In this document: positions 7,204 through 14,015 of the stretch, piece by piece
Numbering within the stretch: position 1 is the first letter of the stretch
Layout: each line of letters begins with the position of its first letter
Virus record (IMG/VR): IMGVR_UViG_3300022562_001861
Span: 1-30,377 of that record
Source: a virus
Reading direction: 5' to 3' (one strand)
DNA length: 30,377 nt
Notes under the pieces: model-generated
The model's database searches: none
Told to the model about the DNA's origin: nothing
What the model saw: only the letters and a program-made list of their open reading frames with translations
Made by a program: the position numbers and the translations under genes

Positions 7204-7942
7204 AAAGGTAGCTTTCCGTGTTGACTGCAACATACCTGCATATTGGTATAATGCAGGTGTCAGAGATGTATTTCGGTTTTCAAACGATTTTGGTCAGTTC
7301 TTTCAAGATGACGATGTGGAAGAGTTAGTCAAACACTTTCACTATCCAGATAACTATCTTACGCCATATAATGTTTCCACTGTCAGTTTTCCTTCTGCTT
7401 CTCTAAGAAGGTCGCTTTCTTGGCGTGAGAAGCCTAAGCTTCGTAAGTCATATTTTCAAGGTATGTTAGAGCAGATTGCGATCCAGCAAGATATCTCTGA
7501 CATCTACCATTCTGTCAATCTCATAAACAAGACTGAACCCCTTTCTAAGATCAAAGAGGAGACAAAACCAATGCCTGCCAAGAATCGTACTATCAAAGCA
7601 GCCCTGCATGGCACCAAAGCCGCAGCTGCGGGAGAGGCAGCTGACAATGCTGTCAAAGCTTTGGAACGAGCAGTGGGTACTTCTTATCCAGAAGTGCTCA
7701 AGACACCCTTCGGGAGGCAGATTGCCAAGTTCCTGCTGTCCACAGCAGTCCTCGAAGTCCACACCAGGGCTCCAGGTACCCTTCCCGTCTCAGAGGGCCT
7801 AGCGAACGCTTGTGAGCTGGTTATCGATGAGTCGGCACGCCAGACGATTGCCCCTTTGCTGAAGAAGCTAACTCCTGCGCTCAAAAGGTTGGCTAAGGCT
7901 GGTGTTGAGCTACAGAAGGTAGCGGGAGATGTCGAAGAGTAA
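7181..7942 (+). CDS. Hypothetical two-part protein (253 aa)
   Basis: Not recognised. The ATG at 7181 overlaps the preceding gene, and a GTG at 7169 is an alternative. Residues 1-125 are aromatic-rich and appear globular. From about residue 131 the composition changes to alanine/lysine-rich helices (AAAAGEAADN, LLKKLTPALKRLAKAG). An in-frame ATG at 7571, at the junction, has a strong AAAGAGGAGA ribosome site 8 bases upstream, so a 123-residue C-terminal protein may also be made. The two halves may be separate domains fused in frame. Confidence 0.62.
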   Translation: MALSAANKKVAFRVDCNIPAYWYNAGVRDVFRFSNDFGQFFQDDDVEELVKHFHYPDNYLTPYNVSTVSFPSASLRRSLSWREKPKLRKSYFQGMLEQIAIQQDISDIYHSVNLINKTEPLSKIKEETKPMPAKNRTIKAALHGTKAAAAGEAADNAVKALERAVGTSYPEVLKTPFGRQIAKFLLSTAVLEVHTRAPGTLPVSEGLANACELVIDESARQTIAPLLKKLTPALKRLAKAGVELQKVAGDVEE

Positions 7943-8120
7943 TCGAGAGCATAGGTTTAACAGCTTGATGATGCCTTTTGGCAAATATCACGCTACTAAT
8001 CTAGCAAATGTCCCTGATGACTACCTTTACTGGCTCTATAAGAACCTAAAGGTACATCAGCAACAACTCCACAAGATCGTTGAAACTCTCTTGAAGGAGA
8101 GAGGTCATTCACTCAAATAA
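7929..8120 (+). CDS. DUF3820-like small protein (63 aa)
   Basis: Residues about 14-35 carry MPFGKYHATNLANVPDDYL, the hallmark of the DUF3820 / putative quorum-sensing-regulated virulence factor family, whose members are small and common in phages. The molecular role is not established. The gene overlaps the previous one by 14 bases and ends the rightward transcription unit. A structured RNA region and a strong terminator follow its stop. Confidence 0.78.
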   Translation: MSKSNREHRFNSLMMPFGKYHATNLANVPDDYLYWLYKNLKVHQQQLHKIVETLLKERGHSLK

Positions 8121-8216
8121 CACCAGCGCCTAAAGGACGCCATTCGGAAACTTTAGGTGAAGACGCGGCCCATGGTTACTGCGGCTGGTGAAAGACCTGA
8201 CTGCTGGAAAGACAGC
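8121..8216 (+). ncRNA. Putative structured RNA before the terminator
   Basis: Directly after the last rightward stop, CACCAGC (8121-8127) pairs with GCTGGTG (8184-8190). Inside it, CCTAAAG (8129-8135) pairs with CTTTAGG (8151-8157), and CGC/GCG (8164-8166, 8181-8183) can form a third short arm, giving a three-way junction. A further small hairpin, GCTG/CAGC (8203-8206, 8212-8215), follows. No matching known riboswitch or ribozyme core was recognised. It may be a stand-alone small RNA or a 3'-UTR element released with the terminator. Confidence 0.5.
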
Positions 8217-8217
8217 T

Positions 8218-8269
8218 CTGGGGGCCAGACTATATTGGATTTTCCAAAAGTTTGGCCCCCAGATTTTTT
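8218..8269 (+). terminator. Intrinsic terminator, rightward arm
   Basis: CTGGGGGCCA (8218-8227) pairs perfectly with TGGCCCCCAG (8253-8262), with a second inner stem TTGGA/TCCAA (8235-8239, 8243-8247), followed by six T (8264-8269). This is a textbook Rho-independent terminator ending the rightward genes. Confidence 0.93.
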
Positions 8270-8286
8270 GTGTTCATGGAAATGTA

Positions 8287-8356
8287 AAAGACGTGAGATT
8301 AGAGTTAGAGTACAATAATATGTTAAAATTTAACTAACTGCTTAAATCTCGTCTTT
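8287..8356 (-). terminator. Long hairpin ending the leftward arm
   Basis: AAAGAC, GAGATT and AGTTAG (8287-8308) pair with CTAACT, AATCTC and GTCTTT (8334-8356), giving a bulged stem; on the minus strand it is followed by a T-rich run. The stem overlaps the end of the last leftward small gene. It may serve as a leftward terminator facing the rightward one. Confidence 0.5.
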
Positions 8357-8446
8357 CAGGCGCGCGCGTTCTTGCATCTGCTGTTTAGTACTGTACCACT
8401 CATTACTTGAGTTCTTGTACGAGTTGCTCTTATGAGGTTTGCACAT
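8342..8446 (-). CDS. Small basic protein (34 aa)
   Basis: A short gene at the end of the leftward arm. The minus strand has AGGAGG 7-8 bases before its ATG at 8446, a strong ribosome site. The product is hydrophilic, begins MCKPHKSNSYKN and ends in a charged helix (QQMQERARLKDEI). Function unknown. It begins 17 bases after the stop of the hydroxylase gene. Confidence 0.5.
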   Translation of the reverse strand: MCKPHKSNSYKNSSNEWYSTKQQMQERARLKDEI

Positions 8447-8462
8447 AAGGCATCCTCCACGT

Positions 8463-8960
8463 CTATTCTTTGGTCGCTTTCTTTTGTGATGGGCCATACT
8501 CTCTTGTTCCTAAGATGTAGTCAAATAGAGGAGACGTTACTCCCCAGTTAGCGTCTTGATTCTTACCCATATGGTGGTCATAATGCCACGGTACCCACTT
8601 CATCGCCCACTCTGGATGCAGGTGAGAATAACGGTGGATAAGGTAGTAGGAAGCTGCCCCACTAATAAGTGAAGATAGCAGTAGAGGACTGAGAAAGTAG
8701 ATAGGGCTGTGAAGGAGAGCCACACCACAAAGTGCTGCAATCTCCTTGCCCGAAGCGCTCCACGTTGGCCAGCCTGCATAATCATCATCCTTGTAATGAT
8801 TCATTCTGGCCTTTCTGTGGTGCTGTCTCCAATGGAAACTGAAAGGACTGTTAGGTTTCTTACCTAATCCTTTTCCGTGCAAGACATATTTGTGTAAGAA
8901 CCACTCTAAAAACTGGACGTACACTGTCCCCAAAACAATTACAGCTAAATCAGTTCCCAT
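8463..8960 (-). CDS. Fatty-acid hydroxylase / sterol-desaturase superfamily protein
   Basis: A 165-residue membrane di-iron enzyme. The histidine boxes are HKYVLH (23-28), HWRQHH (43-48), HRYSHLH (109-115) and HYDHH (126-130), followed by NWGVTSPLFD (138-147), which is typical of the PF04116 family. Hydrophobic segments around 4-20 and 74-106 would place it in the host membrane. Relatives add hydroxyl groups to fatty acids, sterols or carotenoids using O2. The substrate is not readable here. The size is near that of bacterial beta-carotene hydroxylase, but the C-terminal motif favours the fatty-acid group. The ATG at 8960 overlaps the terminase stop (TAATG); a longer open frame up to 9023 lies inside the terminase gene and is discarded. 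Confidence 0.87.
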   Translation of the reverse strand: MGTDLAVIVLGTVYVQFLEWFLHKYVLHGKGLGKKPNSPFSFHWRQHHRKARMNHYKDDDYAGWPTWSASGKEIAALCGVALLHSPIYFLSPLLLSSLISGAASYYLIHRYSHLHPEWAMKWVPWHYDHHMGKNQDANWGVTSPLFDYILGTREYGPSQKKATKE

Positions 8961-10747
8961 TAATCTTCTCCTGCAAACGCGAACACCGCCCTCCTTGACA
9001 GACGCTCTAACGCAATGTTGCAATAATTGATTGCATGCGTGAAGTGGTCTTCACCAGTAAAGACCCACTCAAACTTTCCTGCTCCTGTATCAGGATTAGT
9101 TTCATTCCATCTCTTGATGTAACGGTGCAAATGAATGAAGAACTTTTCTCTACCAATCGCATGTGCTCTAAGACGTCCTGACTTTTCATCAGTACATGTC
9201 TGTACCAGCGCATCAGGATTAGGGATCTGCCAATCACCGTTCCTGAAGCTAGACAGAGTGAGAACAATACTAAGGTAGCGTCCTAACATAGCTGTGTACT
9301 TGAAGCGTAACTTATCTCCTGCTTTACGGAGACCTGCTTTAGGTTGGGGTCTATCCATCCATTGTACTGCAGATGTTCCTTGTGGATTGTAGAAGGAGAT
9401 GAATGCTCTACCTGGATAAGCTGTACAAAAGTCAATAGCTTCATCATAATTAGGCATACCATCTACGAGCGCCATTTGAACGTTATATTCCCTCATTAGC
9501 TCATGGGCTCTAAACCACGGTGAACGTGGACCATTAGGTCCGTAGTATACTGGATTATTTCTCTCTACAATCTCAATATGTCTGAGACGCTTCTGATTCT
9601 TATACTTAGGATCGATATCAGCGATAGTGATGTAAATGTAACCACCACCTTGATCGATTCCCATAGCAGTCTGTGTCTTGCTGACATCATCACTGCCCCA
9701 ATGTAGCTCAGGATTGATGCATGCTTCTAGCTGCTCCAGTGTGACACCACGATTCTGCTCATCTACGTATGGGATACCAAGCTTAGCGTTGTAGAACTCT
9801 TCCTTGTTGGTAGTTCTCATGAAAGTGTCCCAAATCTCTCTCAGAGAGATGTACTTGGACGCTAACTGTGACACATGGAACGACGTATAGTGTGCTGTAG
9901 GGTCTTGTGCGATATAACGCCCATTCTGTGAGTCTATGATCTTGTACTTGCATCTAGGACACCTAAGGTAAAGCTCCCCACGCTTCTTGTCGTCGACGAC
10001 GCAGTCAGGGAAGGTAGCAGCCAGGTCTACGCCGTCTGGACAGCCACAGAAGCTATGCCAGGTGTGCCTGGTGCCTTCCTGAAATCTCATGTCGATGTCA
10101 GCGCCTGGAAGGCCCGCTGTGGACATGTAGATACGAGGAGCTTTGCCTTCACGTTGGGAGTGAGACATACGCTCTAGGGCCTGGTCGATGTCCTTGCTGT
10201 TACAAAGACGTACCTCATCGAAGGCCATAAAATTCATAGGCATGGAGTCTTTTGAAGCCTGACCACCTAAGTGGAAGACATACAAAGTAGACTGACCTAT
10301 TCTACGCAAAGCTAGTTTAGATCTGTCAGCTTGGTACAAAGACTTGACTGTGGGACATGAGTCAATGACGTCACTGAGGCGGTTCTGTGAAGTGATGTCT
10401 GCTAGGTCTCGTGTTGGCATGTATAGACCCGCAGCTCGGCCTTGATTCTTTTCACAGAACCATAGCAACTTCAAAAGCATGTAGCTCGTTGCACCTAACT
10501 GGGCAGCTTTTCGCCATACGATTTCTTCGTCATCACACAAGTAAATTGGTAATAAATACCTGTGATATTCAAAGTCTATTTTATTACCGTCGATAGTAGC
10601 GCCGCTGGTCTGGGTCCATAGCGCAAACGAGTCATCAGAAAGCTTTGCCAAGTCGGCGATGCTGACATCCTCTGGCTTGATCTTAGGCTTGCTGACTATT
10701 ATTGACGAGTTGTACTTTGACTGTCTATTCTCCAGTTGTGTTGTCAC
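8960..10747 (-). CDS. Phage terminase large subunit (gpA-like)
   Basis: A 595-residue packaging motor and nuclease of the lambda gpA family. The Walker A-like region is RKAAQLGATSY (79-89), aligned with lambda's non-classical KSARVGYSK. Walker B is FMAFDE (173-178). A zinc knuckle is seen with C234/C236 and CPRC (263-266). Acidic residues fitting the RNase H-like nuclease are D365 (GIDQG), D429 (LVDG) and D567 (EDH). The start is GTG at 10747 with GAGGGA 6 bases upstream. It drives ATP-dependent DNA filling of the prohead and cuts the concatemer. No portal or capsid gene follows it inside the window, which is unusual for lambda-like packaging blocks. A hydroxylase gene follows instead. Confidence 0.92.
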   Translation of the reverse strand: MTTQLENRQSKYNSSIIVSKPKIKPEDVSIADLAKLSDDSFALWTQTSGATIDGNKIDFEYHRYLLPIYLCDDEEIVWRKAAQLGATSYMLLKLLWFCEKNQGRAAGLYMPTRDLADITSQNRLSDVIDSCPTVKSLYQADRSKLALRRIGQSTLYVFHLGGQASKDSMPMNFMAFDEVRLCNSKDIDQALERMSHSQREGKAPRIYMSTAGLPGADIDMRFQEGTRHTWHSFCGCPDGVDLAATFPDCVVDDKKRGELYLRCPRCKYKIIDSQNGRYIAQDPTAHYTSFHVSQLASKYISLREIWDTFMRTTNKEEFYNAKLGIPYVDEQNRGVTLEQLEACINPELHWGSDDVSKTQTAMGIDQGGGYIYITIADIDPKYKNQKRLRHIEIVERNNPVYYGPNGPRSPWFRAHELMREYNVQMALVDGMPNYDEAIDFCTAYPGRAFISFYNPQGTSAVQWMDRPQPKAGLRKAGDKLRFKYTAMLGRYLSIVLTLSSFRNGDWQIPNPDALVQTCTDEKSGRLRAHAIGREKFFIHLHRYIKRWNETNPDTGAGKFEWVFTGEDHFTHAINYCNIALERLSRRAVFAFAGED

Positions 10748-10763
10748 AAACTTCCCTCATATT

Positions 10764-11207
10764 CTATAGCTGACTCGTAGCCTCCAGGTAAAGGACAGCA
10801 CGGTCATTAGGATTCATCTCTACAAAGTCATAGACAAAGTCTAGATAGCTATCCCAACGGTCTCTACCAATCTTATTCCAAATCTCTAAAGCATACTGAA
10901 GAGAGTTCTCAGGAAGGTTATTAAACATTGAACCTGCGATGGTGATCTTGGGTTGAGGTAGCATATTTAGTACTTTTTCAAGTGAATTGAATATTGTAGT
11001 GGTTGGACCTAAAGCTCTACCTTTATAAATCGTTATCGTCTGTGTCTCCAGGTCCAGACTCACCTGTCCCGATAGATTCGAGATTGCGCTCAGGTAGGTT
11101 GGTTTCAACTTCTCGTTCAGCGCTTTTAACTCTTGTACTGTCTCCTTTAGGTTGGAGGAAGGAGGTTTGGCTGATACCGATTTGGAGGAGTCCTGTGAGT
11201 GCGACAT
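10764..11207 (-). CDS. Hypothetical protein, possible small terminase subunit (147 aa)
   Basis: Not clearly recognised. The position just before the large terminase suggests a small terminase subunit or packaging accessory. The N-terminus is Ser/Lys-rich, then a helix (LKETVQELKALNEKLK, 21-36), a strand-rich centre and a C-terminal helical part (100-147). The first 62 codons overlap the end of the ParB-like gene in another frame (185 bases). The ribosome site GGAG lies about 13 bases from the ATG, which is rather distant, but no later in-frame start looks better. Confidence 0.55.
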   Translation of the reverse strand: MSHSQDSSKSVSAKPPSSNLKETVQELKALNEKLKPTYLSAISNLSGQVSLDLETQTITIYKGRALGPTTTIFNSLEKVLNMLPQPKITIAGSMFNNLPENSLQYALEIWNKIGRDRWDSYLDFVYDFVEMNPNDRAVLYLEATSQL

Positions 11208-11919
11208 TGATGTCTATATTCTCCTGCAGACAACGTTCTGCGATAGGTGCAAGCACCTTCTTTAGGGAGTTAGTTGCTTGAACAAACATATGATGTTTTC
11301 CTGAAGCAGGAAAGACAATAAAGCTGCAAGGTACACTACCGCCAAACTCATCAAAGATGTGACTAAGAACAATACCAAGATCATCCAGCATCTTTGTCTT
11401 ATGGGCAGAGTCGGGTGTGGAGTTACGAGATCCACCATTTTGCGAAGGCGGTGTTGTACCTCCACTCTCTGTCTCAATCTGATACAGTCTTGCAAAATCT
11501 TCGTCATCAGCAAATGCCATACCTTCCATAATGGTGTCAACATCCGTATCAAAGTCTAACTTAAGATGATCAACAAGGCTAGTGAATGCTCCAGCATCCT
11601 GAGCACCACGAGAAACATTTCGTCTTACGTTTTGAAGGGCAGCCTCCAGCTCATCCCATCTGTGGACAATGCATGGGAAGTCTACCATTCCTAAAGACTT
11701 GCCAGCACGGAAGCGGTGGTTGCCAGAGCGGATAGTGTAAGTGTCATCCTCGTTCACGGTCACTAAGAGAGGTTCATCAAAGCCGTGCTTCCGGATATTC
11801 TCCTTTAGGTCGTTAAAAACCTTTCGACTTTGCTTCTGTGTGTTCCGTGGATCTTCCTTCAGCTGCGTAACTGAGAGCAGACTGATGTCATGGACTTCTA
11901 TTTGTTCCCTCTTGCTCAT
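11023..11919 (-). CDS. ParB/sulfiredoxin-domain protein
   Basis: A 298-residue protein whose residues 10-90 fit the ParB N-terminal fold: DPRNTQKQS..., helix, strand and the conserved GNHRFRAGKSLG (66-77), which in ParB/Srx proteins binds nucleotide. Phage members include DNA-modification partners and transcription modulators rather than true partition proteins, and no partner ParA is seen. The middle region has acidic stretches and helices. The C-terminal 60 residues are polar, low in complexity and overlap the next gene in another frame. The ATG at 11919 has GAGGAAT upstream and overlaps the DegT-like gene by 32 bases. Confidence 0.82.
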   Translation of the reverse strand: MSKREQIEVHDISLLSVTQLKEDPRNTQKQSRKVFNDLKENIRKHGFDEPLLVTVNEDDTYTIRSGNHRFRAGKSLGMVDFPCIVHRWDELEAALQNVRRNVSRGAQDAGAFTSLVDHLKLDFDTDVDTIMEGMAFADDEDFARLYQIETESGGTTPPSQNGGSRNSTPDSAHKTKMLDDLGIVLSHIFDEFGGSVPCSFIVFPASGKHHMFVQATNSLKKVLAPIAERCLQENIDINVALTGLLQIGISQTSFLQPKGDSTRVKSAEREVETNLPERNLESIGTGESGPGDTDDNDL

Positions 11920-12889
11920 TGTATTCCTCTAAGATAAGTTTGATAAGAAGCTTAAGAGACGTTGATCTAAAGTCCAGTACTGGGACAGTGATAACACGGT
12001 TCATTACAGCTTCCGCATTAGGGTAACTTGCTTTTTCTCTATATCTAGCAGCTACCATAGGCTCCTTATGGAGCGGATTGATTAAGGTTTGTGCCATGAA
12101 CTTATGCTCTTTGAGCTTAGCCACAGCTTTCTGTGCATCAGGAACTACTATCCCGAACTCTTCATTGTAAAGTGAACTTTCCCACAGTACTCCTACTCCT
12201 GTACCTTTAAATGCTTTAGAAATACGCTGGAAATCTGCTTTACGACTATCTACAAGGTAAACCCTGTCATTGTCTAGTAGCCTCTCAAGATTCTGTTCTT
12301 GAGCTTTGGAGAGCTTGGCATCGTGTCCTAGAACTCCGTCTCTGGCTGCATAAATCATTGACAGCTGCTCTTCATAATCATGATAGATAACCGCACCCTT
12401 GTCAATCATCTTATTGAGATCTTTGATCATAAAGGTGTACGGATAAGCTTGTGCTTCGTTTCGAGGATGTGTAGGAGAGTATAGTATGGTGACTGAGTAG
12501 GGTTTGAGTATATCTAAGAGTTCCTTAGGAATAGGTTGCCCTCCTATCTCACAGAACAATGTAACCATACCATCCCCAAGTTCATTTATGGCTTCCTTGA
12601 ACAAAGAAGGATCCATATTGAACGTGGACTTGTCGATGTCGAGTAGCAAAGGTACTGCACCAGAACGCAAAACGCCCCCTACAACAGCAGGAGGCGCAGT
12701 AACTGGCATGACGACAGGGAAACCCTTTACACCACTATTTAGTAGCTCCAATGAAATTTGAATGGCACGCTGAGCACTGTCAACAACAACGCTCTTTTTA
12801 CCGAAGTATCTTTCCCAGTGTCTGTCTCTCTTTAGATGATAAAGATGACTTAGCTCGGGTGTCTTATCTACATCGCTCTCGCAGGACAT
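11888..12889 (-). CDS. Degenerate DegT/DnrJ/EryC1-family (PLP aminotransferase-fold) protein
   Basis: A 333-residue protein with the N-terminal DegT pattern: SAQRAIQISLELLNSGVKG (38-56), a strand-turn equivalent to the family's VIVPSFTF, then GAVPLLLDIDKSTFNMDP. The C-terminal part INPLHKEPM... YPNAEAVMNRVITVPV also fits the family. Family members transfer amino groups to nucleotide-linked keto-sugars with PLP. The usual central lysine loop (SFHxTKxLTTGEGG) is not evident; only VYLVDSRKADFQ lies in a comparable place. It may therefore be inactive, have a shifted lysine, or do another job. A sugar epimerase-like gene lies 7 kb away on the same strand, so a sugar-modification link is possible. 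GGAG precedes the ATG by 10 bases. Confidence 0.62.
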   Translation of the reverse strand: MSCESDVDKTPELSHLYHLKRDRHWERYFGKKSVVVDSAQRAIQISLELLNSGVKGFPVVMPVTAPPAVVGGVLRSGAVPLLLDIDKSTFNMDPSLFKEAINELGDGMVTLFCEIGGQPIPKELLDILKPYSVTILYSPTHPRNEAQAYPYTFMIKDLNKMIDKGAVIYHDYEEQLSMIYAARDGVLGHDAKLSKAQEQNLERLLDNDRVYLVDSRKADFQRISKAFKGTGVGVLWESSLYNEEFGIVVPDAQKAVAKLKEHKFMAQTLINPLHKEPMVAARYREKASYPNAEAVMNRVITVPVLDFRSTSLKLLIKLILEEYNEQEGTNRSP

Positions 12890-13244
12890 GTGAATCGAAC
12901 TCCATTTCCAAGTGATTGTCCTCCGCGAATAAGTAGTAGTGGGTGTGCATGAATGAATGATACAATGCAGACCTGAGCATCTTATCTATTACACTCGCGA
13001 TGGCCAAGGAGAAGCCTAGCACAAGTGATGCGAAAAGTATTAGTACCCACGCCTTTTGTATTTCAAAGAAATACAAGACAAAAACCCAGGGAAACCCTAG
13101 CAATACAGTCAGTCCATACTTGACTGTAGTGGTGAAGAAATCAGGAGCAACATAGTGATACTTTGATAGTGACAGCATGGTGTTACGAAACCTGGTGCTG
13201 AAGTCGTCAATATCAATCTTCACTTCGTGTGTTTCCTGATTCAT
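12864..13244 (-). CDS. Two-pass membrane protein (126 aa)
   Basis: Unknown. The ATG at 13244 is chosen because GGAGAAGAAG precedes it; a longer open frame to 13298 has no such site. Two strong hydrophobic segments at about 43-60 and 65-83 imply two membrane passes with both ends on the same side. The tail is rich in histidine and aromatic residues (ALYHSFMHTHYYLF). It overlaps neighbours at both ends (26 and 32 bases). Confidence 0.6.
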   Translation of the reverse strand: MNQETHEVKIDIDDFSTRFRNTMLSLSKYHYVAPDFFTTTVKYGLTVLLGFPWVFVLYFFEIQKAWVLILFASLVLGFSLAIASVIDKMLRSALYHSFMHTHYYLFAEDNHLEMEFDSHVLRERCR

Positions 13245-13959
13245 TCTTCTTCTCCAGAGCTTGACGGATACGATCAATATAGGTTCTGTGAATGTCACAA
13301 GGACCGTGATGATTCAACAGCTGCATGTGAACTTGCGTTCCATATCCTTTGTGAACGCCAAACTTGTATCCAGGATACTTCTTATCCATAGAAGACATGA
13401 TACCGTCTCTATGAATCTTGGCTATGACACTTGCTGCTGAAATAGGGACAACATGCGCGTCGCCCTTAATCAAGGTTACTTGCGGGACTTCGGTGAGGAT
13501 GGCCACCTTTCCGTCCATGGCAATGAGTAAGTTTTCATACTCATTGCCCAGCGCACGGACTACGCGGTCCACTAACCTAGTATACCCCAATCGCATCGCC
13601 TCGGCCTGACCTTTTTCAATCAACTCCTCAGTTTCTACGACCTCAAGTGCCTGAAATATAATACCTTCCGTCGTTTGGATACGCTGGTAGGCTTCCAGCC
13701 TCTTCTTCGGGCTAGGGTTGTAAGCTTTCGAGTCCTTGACATCCATCTCAAAGTTTGGAGCAGTCACCACTGCTCCGATGACCACAGGGCCTGCTAGAGC
13801 GCCTGTCCCAACCTCATCGATCCCGATGATGACCTGAGCCCTGGCAGCCTTGACGGCCTGCTGCAGCTCGGCTCTGATGGTATCCTTCTCTGCCGCTGCA
13901 GCAGCAGCTTTTTCAGCACGAATACGGGCTAAGCGTTCTTTACGCTTCTCTACAAACAT
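13213..13959 (-). CDS. rnhB: Ribonuclease HII
   Basis: A 248-residue enzyme cutting RNA in RNA-DNA hybrids, as in primer or ribonucleotide removal. The core motif IGIDEVGTGALAGPVV (45-60) holds the catalytic D48/E49. D149 (AMDG) and the KGDAHVVPISAASVIAKIHRD block (165-185, with D167) follow, then GVHKGYGTQVH. The usual GRG is GTG here, with a threonine at the arginine site, as in some other bacterial lineages. The N-terminal 40 residues form a charged alanine-rich helix not found in the minimal enzyme. The ATG at 13959 has GAGGGG 9 bases upstream; a TTG at 14004 with AGAGAGG is an alternative that adds 15 residues. Confidence 0.94.
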   Translation of the reverse strand: MFVEKRKERLARIRAEKAAAAAAEKDTIRAELQQAVKAARAQVIIGIDEVGTGALAGPVVIGAVVTAPNFEMDVKDSKAYNPSPKKRLEAYQRIQTTEGIIFQALEVVETEELIEKGQAEAMRLGYTRLVDRVVRALGNEYENLLIAMDGKVAILTEVPQVTLIKGDAHVVPISAASVIAKIHRDGIMSSMDKKYPGYKFGVHKGYGTQVHMQLLNHHGPCDIHRTYIDRIRQALEKKNESGNTRSED

Positions 13960-14015
13960 AAATTCGTTCCCCTCGTATGGTGACCTAACTTTACGCCAGC
14001 TCAAATGAACCTCTC

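Noticed and set aside
8121-8216. tRNA or known ribozyme (hammerhead, HDV, twister)
   Set aside because: The stems do not fit a cloverleaf, and conserved core strings of these ribozymes were not found by eye.
8463-8960. Beta-carotene hydroxylase (CrtZ)
   Set aside because: Size is similar, but the NWGVTSPLFD ending and box spacing fit the wider fatty-acid hydroxylase group better; no carotenoid genes are nearby.
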